A stretch of DNA of 64,000 nucleotides from Melieria omissa (GCA_963971225.1 OZ020269.1:103464067-103528066); one strand, 5' to 3'; counted from the stretch's first letter, positions 35,131-47,686 are shown. Notes: generated from the sequence alone by a model not told the origin. Program-made: numbers and translations.

Positions 35131-37299
35131 AAGTTGGTTTTAGGCGATAAAAATTTTGTGCATTCTGGGTTGGAAATGTATGTAAATCTTTGAAAATGGT
35201 TACTCCAAAAATTGTATAAGTATAATTTTTGGTACTACTAGAATCGATAGTAAAATGTCACGAAGCAAAAGTTTTTTCAAAATTTTCTCGAGAAAAAAAG
35301 TCTCATGTCGAGAATTTTGTAGTTCTTCTAGTAATGCGCTACCGAAAGGAACATTCTAACCTAGCACTCCTAGTCCCAGTAACTACTCTTCGTATCATAG
35401 CTGGGCCTGTAGCGTACAAAAACCTCCGCAGAATGCTGCAAAGCAGCCAAAAGCCCAAAGCAAAACAAAAAACGAGCGAAGAAACCAAATCAAATGTACC
35501 AATTTTTCGAACTACATACATACAAACATACACAAAAGTATGTATGAAAAAAAAGGTGTACACCTCACTCTTCAACTTTCCGCAATTTCTTTATTTTTGC
35601 TTTCCTTTTTTTTTAGTTTTTACCCAGCACGTCCTGCGCGAGTGGCGTTGTCGTGAGGCATTGGCGGCGGCTGCAGCGCATTCATTACGCTGCCTGAAAA
35701 TAACGAATTACTATCAAGGGTAATCATTATCCAAAGTAGTCATTCACTTATGTGTACGTTGGCGCGCAGGCGCAGCAGCAAATTGCAATCAGCCAAGGCA
35801 GCTGCACCAACAACAACAACAACAATAACAACAACGAGCGACAAGCGACGCGCCGCACATCGTTTGTGCGGTGTAAAATGTTTGGCGCACAACCGGCAAT
35901 TACCATCGCCAAGTTTGATAGCCGGCCGACCGCTCGCCAGCATCGACTTTAGTCGCCTCCGACCGACGGCGCATACTGTGAATTCCGTTCTCGCCGCTCA
36001 CAGCCATGTGCGATCCGGCCTGGTCTGGCCATGGCCATGGCCCTGGCCAACGTTGCTTGGATTTGCATTGAATTCTTGGCTGTGAAATTCACCGGATTCA
36101 CTTCCATCTACCGGTGGCGTAATTTTCAACTGCTTTTGCCTTCGATTTTTGAAATATCCGCACATTCGGCGGCGACGTCTTCTTCAGCGCGTTTGTGCTT
36201 GTAGTGGTTTGGCGGCCAACGAATTGATCGAGCGGCGGAATTGATTAAGCGGCGCGTTCCCTCGGCGTAATAGAAGACATAAAAATGTCGTTATGAAGTC
36301 AGCTTGAAATCGAAACAGCCGGAAAATTGCATTTATGGCCAATAATAAGTAAAGTTATTTACATAGTTAATGCCGATTTTTCAATATGAAATTTCACATT
36401 TATGAAAAACCAGCCCAAGATGCGCGCTGCGGTCAAAAGAGTGTTGGAGAAAATTAGCGGAAAATGAACACTGGTCGTGTATTGATGAGGAAGCAGTGTA
36501 AAAGTAAATGTTTGAAATAATCGATGATATTATGGAGTAGACAGGACTCAGCAGATTGTAAGGCACTCAGTAGATTGTAAGCATTCAGTTTGGGAAAGTG
36601 TGGCTTTCTTAAATTTTTCTAAGATCATTGACGATTGCTTTACATTTGGTTTGAAAGGATTACATTTGGATGTAGAGATTCGATTGAAGAAATTACCTTC
36701 GTTTTCATTTGTTTATGAATTCAAGTTCCAAAAACGATCTCAACATAGGCGAACTGAAACCCATTAACCTTATATTTTCTAATAATAAATGTAAATAAAT
36801 ATTACTGTAGATCTCTTACTAAATTGTCAATAAATTTAGTAAGCCACTAGCAAAATGTGCGCATAATATCTGGCAAACTGAAAGGTATTGATCGAGAAAC
36901 ACCAAAACTGCAAAGTTTAATAAATATGTGGCAACAATTATTCAAGTCGAGTGGAGATGATAACTCAAGTTATCAATGAAATTTTCAAAAATACGATTTA
37001 CTGAAATGACTCATGCAACGTCAATTAAATAAAAAACTATTCGGAAGTCCTTGGATAGGTTTGCATTTAATTTTATGTATTAAAATTTGAGTGAGAATAT
37101 ATTTGGAAATATGTTCGAGGGAATAAATGAAAGGAAGGAGGTGTCTATGAGTCTCATGAGTATGGTTTCATTATTATGTTGCTGAAGTCCAACTATCAAG
37201 AATAGGGTACCAGTTCAATAGATATCTCTCTATTTCTATCGATATCTTTTCTAAGATCAATTTATCCTATAAAATATGAAAACACTTAGTAAACTTAAC
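35131..37299. other. Mixed noncoding DNA with a G+C-rich block
   Basis: 35620-36110 is G+C-rich and includes a CAA run (35806-35835) and a CCATGGCCATGGCC palindromic stretch near 36027-36042. A TTTTTTTTAG/CCCAG acceptor-like site near 35614-35627 and a GTAATCATT donor-like site near 35720 bracket about 95 bp of open frame; an exon is possible but unproven. The remainder is AT-rich. Confidence 0.35.
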
Positions 37300-37650
37300 T
37301 TCGTCCACATGCGGAAAGGCTAAGCATCCCCTTCAATACCCACTCTAGGAGCTGTGGGAATTTAGAGGAGAAAGAAACACCTAATCACTTTCTCTGTCAC
37401 TGCCCAGCTTTGCCAAGGGCAAGAATTAAGACTCTAAGGAACCACTTCCTTACTTCTTTGACCGATTGCTCGACAGTAAGTCTGGAAAACTTTCTCGGAC
37501 ACCTAAATTCTACCGGGTGGATTTAGTCATACGACCAACCAAGCTTAGTTTTCGATGAGCATGTGGTATCAAAACGGCGTCTATGCGCTAATTGTGATTG
37601 CAGGGGGACAACTGTGAGTCAGCCACTTCAACCAACCAACCACCAACCTT
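37300..37650 (+). pseudogene. I/R1-type non-LTR ORF end with Cys/His motif
   Basis: The plus-strand translation gives RSCGNLEEKETPNHFLCHCP, matching the C-x-x-C...H-x-x-x-C-x-C-P pattern after RNase H in I/R1-like elements. A LGHLNSTGWI-type end and a stop near 37530 follow. The 3' UTR contains a short CCAAC/CAACC repeat tail (37630-37660). The rest of the element is missing. Confidence 0.6.
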
Positions 37651-37789
37651 AACTTCGAGCAAATAACGTAACGATAGATGGAAATCATCATAATTTTTGA
37701 AATTTATTTCATTTTGCTGGAGTTTCGCGTACAAACTTTGAGCCCAATTCCATTTTAAACCATATTTTTTACTAGAAAATTGTTTATTC

Positions 37790-39130
37790 GGGGGTTTGAA
37801 CCCCTTACCTTACCTTACCCTTACCTCTTCCACCCTGTGTGCGCCTCTGCAAGACGAATACTATGCAGTTTTTGATTCATGCAGGTACTTCGCAACAAGT
37901 AGAGTGAACGGTCGTTCAATCTGTCCTCCCGTTCAGAGTCATATGGCATTAAAAAAGGTTACCAGACAGTCAAGCCTTCTTACAAGGACGACATCATTGC
38001 CGGTGGTTAAGGTTGATTGTTGGACCTTCTCCACATAAGGATCCACCTTACTTCACTTTGAGGTCAAGGAGGACATTCTATGAATAACGACTCTGTAGCA
38101 GGGGTGTGATCACTTACTGGATCTTCCCCATTTTAATTGCAGTCAGCGGTCGAAGAGGTCATTCCCAAAACGACAAATACACAGCAAGCCTACTTACTTA
38201 ATGGACCTTACTCAACTTTATCAAGTAGGCAAAGAGTTCATTCCAAGAACAACGACTTTGTATCAGACTCCTGCTTATTTGTCGGACCTTTGCCAGAGTT
38301 GGAGAAGTGCAGTTACCAAATAAACTTAACTTTATCAAGAATTAAAAGAGGTAATTCCAAGAACAGCGACTCTGCAGCAGGGGTTCGCTTACTTATTGAA
38401 CCTACCCATGAGTTGGAGAAGTGCATCAACTAGATTTATTTAACTACACTAAGAGCTCGAAGAAATTCATAGCAGGTATACTCACTGAGTGTGCCTTCCT
38501 CTGTATTAGAGGAATGCAGTTTTCGGATCAACTCAAGAACAATGGCTCCACAGCAGGGTCTACCTAACTTCATCTAAAGGTCAAAGAGGACATTATTTTT
38601 TTATTCTATTGGATCATTTACTGGACCTTCCCCTATATTGGAAAAGTAAAATAATCAGATATACGCAACTGCACTAAGAGATCGAAGAGAATACAGGGAG
38701 TTACATACTTACTTGTTGAGGCTTCTACAACATTATAAAACCGCATTTATTGGATCTAATTAGCTTAATTAAGAAGTTGAAGTAGCCTTTGCACGTTCCT
38801 CCAAGAACTACCACTTTGTAGAATGCAGTCACACTCATATTCGGTCTTCCTTGCGTTACGGAAATGCTGTTAATCTATGCTGTTGATCTGTTGTTACTTT
38901 ACTTACATTACTTAAAGAAGGGATCAAGGTGCTATTGTACAGTCCTCCAGAAACGGAGACTTCATAGCAAGGTACAAGTTTTTATTGATCATTCCGTGTT
39001 TGAGAAACACACTTTCAGCTTCAGCAAGATAATATCTAGTATATACTTTAGCATCTGGTGAACCACAGAAGGGGTTTAAGCAGCTATTGTACGGTCTCCT
39101 AAGAACAATGTACTCAAACCAATTTCCAGG
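37790..39130. repeat. Degenerate minisatellite, about 110-175 bp spacing
   Basis: A diverged unit recurs: a GAACAACGACTCTGTAGCAG-like core, then CTTACTTACTGGACCTTCCCC, then TTGGAGAAGTGCAGT, then a TCAAAGAGGTCATTC-like end. Cores lie near 37860, 38082, 38247, 38361, 38470, 38537, 38810 and 38950. No open frame persists across units, and there are no TIRs at the edges. Confidence 0.65.
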
Positions 39131-41041
39131 TTTTTATTTACCCCTACCCTCCCTTTTTTAGACGGTTCTTAATAAAAATTACACCAAAAAAGCACATTTT
39201 GGCTTACAAATCTCTTTATACGGTCGCAAAGAGTTGACGACCTTTCATTGAGTTTTTTCTTTTGTCGCACGTTGTACGCTCTCGCTTTTTTCTAAACGAC
39301 AACCACATTGAATATGGTTGTCGTAATGCATTTCTGCACTCATTAGTCTGCTGAGCTGTTAAACTCCAAGCCGAAATAACAACATGCAAATTTTTCACTG
39401 CACACAGCCACAAGCAAAGCATAAACGGCGCTCACCTGCATCAACAACGCGGCACTTAGCCGAATCGGACAAGCGCAAAGCCGGCAAATGAACGACGCTG
39501 TTTTGAGCTGCTGTGAACAGTGTAAGCCAGGACTTGACCGACCAGCCAGCGCCAACTGGAATTTATTGGCCGCATTGTGCGAAACCGAATGTGGCTTAGT
39601 GGCTGCGAGCGGCTGCCAAATGGCGCTAGCCGTCCGAAAAGACACCGTCGCGCATGTGGCCAAAAGGGTTTTTTCGCGCATGCATTACTGCCAGCCACAT
39701 GTGCGAGAAGAGCGTGTGAAGGTACAATCACCCGGCGAGCTTGTTAAGTGATTAATCAGTGCCAAAAATAATTTGCGCATGCGTTCATTACACCGCTGAG
39801 CCGGCGCGTTGCGTCGTGTGAGAACAGATTCGTTTTGATTTTATACGTGACGGCAACATTTGCGCGCCTCGCCGATTACGCGCTGTGCGCATGAGATGGA
39901 GGACTCCATGCACCGAAAGTGAAGTGCTTAAATGAAATGTTTGATGGAATTTTATATGGAGCACATTTTAACACTTTCTATACAATTGGGAGAAACAAAA
40001 TTGTATAAGCCTGATGAAACATTTGACCACAGATGTGTAAAATCGGGTACACGTTAAGTCCTTTTTTCTTTCTTTCATTTTTACGGGATAGGCAGCACTC
40101 ACTCGATAGTGAAGCACTGTTCGCCTTTACCTGGCAGTGTTGGAATCATCCTTTTATTTCAGATCGTTGGCTATTGTTTTGCATATAGTTTGAGCAAACT
40201 ATTTTAAAGATAATCTCTGCAACAACTTCTTAAAGATTTTTAGTACCGAAGAAGCGCTCTAAAGTATTAAGAGCCCTGGTCACTAATACTCTTTCCTTAT
40301 GTAAATAGGTACTAGAGACAATACTAAAGAAATGAAGTCATGAGGTGTTAAGGTTGTTATTGAACAACAAATGTAGAATACAATAGAAGTAGAAGGGACT
40401 GGGAGCTTATGAGCTGAAGACATAAAGATCTGTCGCTATGGATCTAAATAAGTTGAAGGCTGATGGCAGATGGTTTACATAAGAAGGAGTCAGAACAAGG
40501 CTTTTGTGGATTGGAGCCAAGACTTAGAATAAGCAGTTCAAGGATCGAGGGTCTAGTAATTGACCAGATGGTCTCAATGTCCCGTGATAGGTGGAACGGG
40601 ATGACCAACTGTAGGCAGTCTAGGAGAGTCTTAAAAATTGTAATTGTCAGCGAAGTCAAATGATTTTTTGGTAATGAATGGTCCGGTAGGTTGGCTGACT
40701 GCATTAATGGCCGGGGACCGTAACTTCAGAAGACATTTGTCACGTTTGAACCTTGAAGAGGCAGTTACCTGTAGACTATGGTTCGAAGACGACGCGAGTG
40801 TTCGATTCTAGTTGGTGGAAGGTTGTAAAAAAAATACTAGGAATTTCTCTTTCTCTCTCTTTCTCTGTTTTCTGGGTTGGTACATCTGTCATCTGGTACT
40901 TAAATATTTGTTCGAGTGCCATCTGTCGGTATATTGTGTGTGATAGCTTTGAACCCAGGTCAGTGTTTCCTATGCTCTGCGATTGCGACATTTCAACATT
41001 CCGAAGTCGGTTCTAGCTGAGCAAAGTTTACAAAAACGCAT
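39131..41041. other. Noncoding DNA with a balanced-composition block
   Basis: 39350-39900 is less AT-rich and has open frames on both strands over the same bases, with no family resemblance. 40040-41040 is unremarkable apart from a CT run at about 40846-40868. Confidence 0.4.
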
Positions 41042-41045
41042 TTAA

Positions 41046-41566
41046 CCCTTTCACCTCCCGAATTTCGCCTCTATTATTTTTTGGTATTTAAATCATGAAA
41101 CATTTCCTTAAAATATGTGCACAAGACATTTAAAGCCGCCACGCCTTTTTGTTGAAGTTCTAGAGCTAGTTCACTTTTGAACAATTTTAACTTGGAACGG
41201 GGCAAATAAATTTTGCATCAATATTTTTTAATTACAAAAAAATTATTTAATATTTATAGAAAAATACAAAATTATCACTTTTTGATTTTATTTAAAAATT
41301 ATTAAAGAAACAGGGTTTTGATCAAACGCGCCCAATTCGTAGACTTCAGTTACAACACAAACTTTCCCTGATATCGCTGCAAATTATTGGAAATTATTTT
41401 GTGGATTAAAGTAAAATGTTTGTAATTTGCTTTAAATTCACTTCTAAAAATATTAATTTGTTGGTACCTACTTAAATTAAACCCATAAATTAAACGTGGC
41501 TTTGGCGAAAGGTTGACAAATACTTGTAGGTGAATTTACTCTCAGACAACTTTGGGGTCGAAATGG
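41046..41566. mobile_element. Candidate piggyBac-type MITE
   Basis: TTAA at 41042-41045 followed by CCCTTTCACCTCC, and on the far side GGGGTCGAAATGG before TTAA at 41567-41570, giving an imperfect inverted pair. The end resembles CCCTTTCG of the MITE at 34594. 521 bp, AT-rich, no coding frame. TTAA is common in this sequence, so chance is not excluded. Confidence 0.4.
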
Positions 41567-41610
41567 TTAAGCGTTTGTTGGAAAATGTTCGTTGCTAGAA
41601 ACCAGAATAG

Positions 41611-42503
41611 TGTTGCCAGATACCTGAAATGACTTTCTCCTAAATCTTGAAAAAAGCTGAAAATTCTCCTTAAAAATTAAGAAAAAATTTAAATCCAAAA
41701 AGAATGTAGTTTCTGAAAATTTGGGAAAAAATTCAAATAAAAATTCCTAATACTGATTAAAGAAACCACTATCTAATATATTACACTTCAATTGAAACAC
41801 AATGTACAAAAATTTATTTTAATTCTTGTCCTAAACTAAGAAATTAAGCTTCTTGTACCCCTTAACAAAACTAAAAAATTAAATCGATATGAAATTCGCA
41901 TTTGTAAACTTCATTCTTTGTATAAATTATACACTTTGAAGTATAGAAAAAAATTAAATCGATTTAAATACTTTAGCTTTCAATATTCAAGACTTTAGTG
42001 CCACTAATGATGTCAAATGGATCACCATCAATGTCTCCTAAGGTTAAGTTAGGTTAGGTTGCGGTGGCTGCCTCTATAAGAGACACACTCGGATTCCTGA
42101 AAGGCCCATTGTGATACCACATATTTCACCCGTTTTTTGAACTGTGTATACAACACTGTTTTGCCAACATATGTTATAGCACACATTTCAAGCGGATGGG
42201 GAAAGGGGGGGAGGGGACCTACAGTTTAACGCCGAATTCGAACGGCGATTGGCAGTTTTTCGTTCACACTTGTGCGATTCTTGTAATTCTCATTCCCTTC
42301 ATGTGGATAGCGATAGAAGTAGACGAGTGTTTCACCAGCCCGAGCCAGGAATCGAACCTGGAGCCTTTGGTATGAGAAGCCAGCGCGCTACCCGCTGGAC
42401 TATCGAGGCCGGCAAATGTCTCCTAAACTTTCTCCTAAATCTTACCCTAAAAGGCCAGGAATATCCTAACTCTAGGAAATCTCCTGATCTGGCAACAATG
42501 GGC
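41611..42503. mobile_element. Candidate DNA transposon with GTTGCCAGAT ends, hosting SINE copy 2
   Basis: TGTTGCCAGAT near 41611-41621 and its inverse ATCTGGCAACA near 42490-42500 bracket AT-rich sequence in which CTTTCTCCTAAATCTT recurs inside both ends. Setting aside SINE copy 2 leaves about 505 bp. Such ends occur in several insect DNA transposon groups; the class and target duplication are not determined. Confidence 0.45.
42042..42414 (-). mobile_element. tRNA-derived SINE, copy 2 (12-bp target duplication)
   Basis: 373 bp flanked by the perfect repeat AATGTCTCCTAA (42030-42041 and 42415-42426). The tRNA-like head is at 42410-42336 on the minus strand, with the same B-box GGTTCGATTCC, and an AACCTAACCTAACTTAACC tail lies at the left end. 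This copy lacks the internal 56-bp duplication of copy 1 and probably reflects the basic SINE structure. Confidence 0.92.
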
Positions 42504-42589
42504 CAAAATTGTGGAGATAAAACTCATTATTACTTTGCCAAGACCGGTTTATATATTTCGTATTGTATGCACTATTTGACAGAAAACAA

Positions 42590-42755
42590 GGTTCGTACCA
42601 TTCCGATAACTCCGTATTCGACGACATGGCTGCTTGTAACTCTCAACTCCCACGATTCAAGTCACCACTTCGCGGAAAGCATTTTGAGACGATTGAGGCA
42701 ATAAAGGAGAATTTGCAGAGGGAGCTGAAAGCGATACCAACATCAGTGACTTAGT
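42590..42755 (+). pseudogene. mariner transposase C-terminal fragment
   Basis: Plus-strand codons read RFKSPLRGKHFETIEAIKEN and then LQRELKAIP, matching the C-terminal region of mariner transposases (K-x-x-L-R-G-x-x-F, E-L-K-A-I-P). A stop follows, and the catalytic part is absent. Confidence 0.72.
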
Positions 42756-44634
42756 GACTAAGAGCTAAGTTTATGTGTACAGCAGACGTCCGAGTTGCTA
42801 GCGACGAACTGAAGGTAAAAGGGATCCACTATTTGATCCCATAATGGGAGTTTCGTCTATGCTTATGAGAGAACTAGATTAGAGAATGAGAAAAATAGGT
42901 TTGGGAATGATTAGGCTTTAAACATTTTACCATTTTGTTGTATTTCAGCAGCATGCAACTTTAAAGACACCTGATCCCTCCAATGTTCCAGGAATCATCT
43001 GGTTTTCTAAAAAAAAAATTAATGAAAAACTTCAATTTAAAATAGAAAAGAGAAAAATAAATAAATCAAAATAATAAAAATAATAAATAATAAAATTAGA
43101 GGAGTTTTTGATTTCATTGAATTTTTTCCAAGAAAAGAGTAAGAGGAATATTGGATTTGTATTTAAAACTTCAATTCATATTTGGCAATTTGCAAAAGAA
43201 CAATAATAAAGAAAGACTTTTAAAACATGGTTCGTTAGAAAAATTGCAAAAATTAGTTTGGAATGTTGTTGTTATGGTCACATAAGAAGTTCTTCACTAG
43301 TATTGCAGAGGTTTGCCGTGAGCATCGACTTCGGGCCTAGTCATCATATCACACGTTAGTAGATTTCGTCTAGTAGAATTCTGTCAAACGATGATTTTGA
43401 AGTTTAAGGATTCTCACTAAAAAGCTAAAGTAAGAATGAAAGGTTTAATTTGGCACAAGTATTTTCTATCCACCGGTTTTTTCCTACAACTTGAAAGACT
43501 TAACTAACCTCTTTCTCTGACTCTGAAACATCGCTTTAGATTAAGTCTGGCATACAATTTTTGTTAGTCAGCGCATTTGACAAATTCGGCCAGCACATCA
43601 GAACTTATCAGCCACAGTTTGCAGCAAAACGAAGTCTGACTAGCAAAAAAAAAACAACTGAATTGCATGCGAGAAAGCGAATTCACTTTTCGATGTTGCT
43701 GTTGTTGTTGTTGTTGCTTTGCTGACTGCCACATTTCATGGCCAAAATGCCAATTTGGTTGGCAATGCACTGCGTACGGATTCATTGGTTATGCGCAATT
43801 GTCTCATGATGTCTGCGGCGGATAATCTTGTTATCGCAGGACGAGATTTAATTGAACAGCAATTGTTTGTGTTTGTGTGTGGGTATTTTCGTTTTTATTG
43901 TTTGGCCACAATGCTGAGAGTTCTTATGCGTTGGAACAACTTGAAAATAATTGGAATATCAAGTTTTCGCATTTGAATAGCGTCAAAGTATGCCAGAAGA
44001 CTGCTGGCGTACGTTTGCTTGCTGTGACTGTGACTGACTCAATGACTCAAGTTGTATGTGAATGTAGTGGTGAAATTTTTTACCAGTTTTTGTGGTTGGA
44101 AAATACTTTCGGACGGCTGCTTTTAATTGTCTGCTTTACAGACGATTACATTTCCATAAAATCTACAATGGGCGCCTTCTTTCGATTTTCATTTGTTCTC
44201 ATGCAATGAAAAGGCAATGAAAAGATTCAATTCTCTAAGCAAAATTTCAAATTCTTGCATCATGATGCAAACGTGGAGTTTCAAAACTAAATGTTCTTGT
44301 AATTAAATGAAATTCAATACTTTTTCTGTTGACATTTTTGTTTTGTTGTTGAACCGTTTGCTGCGCTGCTGGTTTGAGCTGACATTTTACCATTTCAAAT
44401 ATGTCAACCACCGTTGTGTCAACCTTCCGAATACGCCTCACATCTAGTTGCCTGACAATTGATTGGAATTCTAAACATTTTTGCGACACAATTTTTGGAA
44501 CACATTTTTCTAGGGGCGAAGGTAAAAGCAAAAAAGAAAGAAACGGAACAGATTCGCGCACAATGCAACTGTTGAACGATTACAAGGCAAAATTTGATAG
44601 TTTGATAAGGGATCGAAGGCTTCAATTCGAAAAA
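42756..44634. other. Noncoding DNA
   Basis: A CAA/TTG run lies at 43690-43715. Plus-strand open frames at 43719-43976 and 43877-44209 overlap each other and show no domain. Nothing else is supported. Confidence 0.4.
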
Positions 44635-45035
44635 AGGTAGCAAAAGATCTCTCCTACTATTTTGATGGCATGTGAAGAAAAAGATCCATTTGATTATTTT
44701 TATAGTGTGCAAATGAAAGGATCTCTTTGAGTGTTTTTTAAACGTGCAGAGACAACGATCCCTCTGAGTGCTTTGATAGCATGCAAAGTCAAATATGCCT
44801 TGAAGTGGTTTGAAAACATTCCAAAGAAAGTGTCTCTTTCTGTGTTTTGATACTATACGATATACGATATATTTCTCTTTCTGTTTGTTTTGAAACTATG
44901 TAAAGAAAAGAATCTGTTTAGGATAAAAGGATCTCTCCAAAAGTTTTCATACCAAACAAGGCAAAGGATCTCTCAGAGTCTTTAGGTATCACAAAGCATA
45001 TCTCTGAATACTTTTGTATTAAATATGCGTAACCA
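44635..45035. repeat. Degenerate minisatellite, about 37-bp period
   Basis: About eleven diverged units with a GAAAGGATCTCTTTGAGTG core followed by TTTTGATAGCATGCAAA-like sequence. Cores lie at about 44644, 44681, 44715, 44755, 44825, 44917, 44936, 44963 and 44993. Units are well below identity, so the array is old or still drifting. Confidence 0.75.
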
Positions 45036-45453
45036 GTAGCGTACTCCTGACTTCATTGTGGAAGGAGGCGCTTCCGAACACAACTTTTCAGCCCTTTGAA
45101 ATTGTATTTGCTGACCAAATTAAAAAAAACCCCAACCTCCTCCTTCTCCTCCGTAGTAATGAGTCTCTGATAGTTTAATTTTTTAATTTTTTTTTACATT
45201 TCAAAGTTTCAAATGAAACATTCGATTCCATACTAAATCGATTTCTTAAATATTATTAAAAGATAAATTCTATACAACATCGATATACAACAAAAAGGAA
45301 AAAGGACCTTGGATTCGCTATTCAAATCGAAACTAAATGACTACTTTCATACTTAAAGACAGATCTCCGCTATCCGTTTAGGTACCAAAGGTGGATCTTT
45401 AATTCAGAAAGTCAAAGTGAAAATTTTTTTAAAGACACTATTGTTCAGTGAAA
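45036..45453. other. Spacer between minisatellite and RTE-like insertion
   Basis: AT-rich, no feature recognised. Confidence 0.4.
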
Positions 45454-45467
45454 CCCACTTAAGTACT

Positions 45468-46479
45468 TACTTACTTAGCTGGCGCAACAACCGTTTATCG
45501 GTCTTGACCGAAACCAAAAGAGCGCGCCAGCCGGTTCTGTCCTGTGCTTGCTGGAGCCAGTTGGAGATTCCAAGCGCCGACAGGTTCTGCGACACTTGGT
45601 CTTTCCAACGTAGATGAGGACGTGCTCTTCCGCGGCGTCCACCTGAAGGCATATGGAAAACATGGCCAAGCCAGCGCAACCGCTGTACTGTTATGCGCTT
45701 GACTATGTCCATGTCCCTGTATAGCTCGTACAGCTCGTTGTTCCATCGTATACGGTACTCATCACCCACGCGGAGCAGACCGAAGACTTTGCGGAGCATC
45801 TTTCTCTCGAACGCTTTCAAGGCACGTTCATCGATGGTCGACAACGTCCAGGACTCCATCCACCATATAAGAGGACGGGGATAATAAATGCCTTGTAGAG
45901 CGTAAGTTTTGTTCGTCGTGAGAGGGCTCTACTTCTCATCTGCCTACTGAGCCCAAAGTAGCACCTGTTGGCAAGAGTTATTCTCCGCTAGATCTCCAGG
46001 CTGACGTCATTGTTGGTATTGATGCTGATGCTGTTGATACCAAGATAGACAAAGTCGTTTACCACTTCAAAATGACTGCTGCCAACAGTGACGTGTTGTC
46101 CAAGACGCGAAGACTCTTTGTGTGTTGACAGGAGGTACTTTGTTTTGCCCTCATTCACCGCAAGACCAACTTTGCTCGCTTCTTTCTCTAGACTGGAGTA
46201 CGCCGAACATACGGCACGGCTGTTGAGGCCAACGATGTCGATATCGTTGGCATATACCAATAGCATGACACTTTTGTGGAAAATAGTGCCAGCGTGGTTC
46301 AGCTCCGCGGCGCGTATGATTTTCTCCAGCAGGAGGTTGAAAAAGTCGCACGAAAGTCGCCCTGTCTGAACCCTCGCTTGGTATCAAACGGCTCGGAGAG
46401 GTCCTTCCCGATTCTGACGGAGCTAGTAGTGGTGTTCAACGTCATTTTACACAGCCGTATCAGTTTGGCCGTATCGGTA
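45468..46479 (-). mobile_element. 5'-truncated non-LTR retrotransposon, RTE-like, 14-bp target duplication
   Basis: 1012 bp flanked by CCCACTTAAGTACT (45454-45467 and 46480-46493). The minus strand encodes reverse transcriptase pieces. 46299-46484 has FRQGD after a KRGFR segment. 45988-46266 has YANDIDIVG, where the catalytic YADD box carries Asn for Asp. 45467-45859 is the C-terminus (RIRWNNELYEL, RLRWLGHV, RWKDQ). The last codons run into a (TAAG)3 tail next to the duplication. Short tandem-repeat tails and this C-terminus suggest the RTE clade. Frame breaks near 45860 and 46270 and the altered YADD make it inactive. Confidence 0.85.
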
Positions 46480-46493
46480 CCCACTTAAGTACT

Positions 46494-47040
46494 GTATATT
46501 TATTATTATTGCCGGGGAAAGTGCACTGTCCGTTAGTCCAGTATCCAAAAGGAATTAGTATATTTCTAAGCCGGCCAAGTTCGTTCAGCTTTTCAAGGCA
46601 TTCCGGCACCAGTTTCGAGGATACTTGGTAGGACCTTAATGCCCTGACAGGATAGCAATATTCCGGTTCCGGTACTTCCTCACCAGATTGAAGTGAACAC
46701 ACCTTTCAATGGCGCGTATTTCCGTCTGGAAAATGGTGAGTTGCTTTTCTGTATGTTCCGAATATCTAATCCCCGGTGCATACACACCGATTCCGGTACC
46801 TTCCTCCGCTAGGGAGCCATCTGTGTACCAGGAAATCATGTACTGATCTATCAGATACGTCTCTGATATACCTAACCAGCTTATTTTATAACTAAATTCT
46901 GTTCTAAATCTTTTGGTGAAACAGAGCTTCGGAGTAATTGTATCTCCCGGTATTGCAGTCTCGGAATACTGGTTCCTAAGAATATAAATCTTCTTACGAC
47001 TCAGGAAACCCTCGGCCCCGATATTTACGTCAGTCATCCG
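46494..47040 (-). pseudogene. I/R1-like retrotransposon RNase H fragment
   Basis: The minus-strand frame 46636-47037 shows WYTDGSLAEEGTGIGVYAPG (first Asp) and IFQTEIRAIERC (Glu). The second Asp block is damaged (ILSGH and a stop), and another frame gives LEKLNELGR farther on. Sequence before the RNase H (MTDVNIGAEGFLSRKK) is also shared with the pieces at 51956 and 61865. The RTE-like element is inserted at its left edge. Confidence 0.75.
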
Positions 47041-47672
47041 TAGGATAGCCCTCTTCGCCTGGGTTTGTATATGTAAGTGAAGAGGTTCAAGAAGAACCCC
47101 GGTTTAAGTTCAAGAAGAACCCCGTCTAACTAACCAACATTTGTTGATTCTGTGTGGTTATGTATGCTTAGTACTTTAGGTACTCAACCCGCTTTAGTAC
47201 CTCAAAAAAATTTAACTCATACATATGTGAAGTTTTTAAGAGAGTTTTAGTGAATTTAGTGATTATGTCGATTTTCCGCCGATTTCAAACATTCTCTGGT
47301 TGGGAAATTCTCGAAACAGAGCACTTAATCGGATCCCATTTTGGTTCTCTATAGGGAAAGGGTCTATTTTCCAGAGCTCTGCCGTAGTCATGAACACCCC
47401 ACCTGATGACTATATCCTTCCTCAACTCAAATGGGTCCTTGTGCTTAGTGATTCAAAGTTGATCCGCCTGTCTGCTGGGTTGGATGGATGGATGGATGTG
47501 AGGGGGAGCCAAGGAAATAAGCTTAGGGAGGTCATTACCTAAAACACTCGGACTTTATAGCCCATTGTACTTAAGGCTCAGGAAAAATGCTGATAGAGGA
47601 GATGGGAATGGAAAATATGTTGGGTTGATTAAAATTACAATTCAAAAGAGCTCATTTAAGACATAGTTGATC
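47041..47672. other. Spacer
   Basis: Contains a short GGAT run (47482-47496) and otherwise nothing recognised. Confidence 0.4.
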
Positions 47673-47686
47673 CATAGGGATATCAT

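Noticed and set aside
46088..46369. Plus-strand frames across the RTE-like fragment
   Set aside because: Antisense to clear reverse transcriptase motifs on the minus strand.
47484..47496. GGAT repeat as a microsatellite of note
   Set aside because: Only three units; expected by chance.
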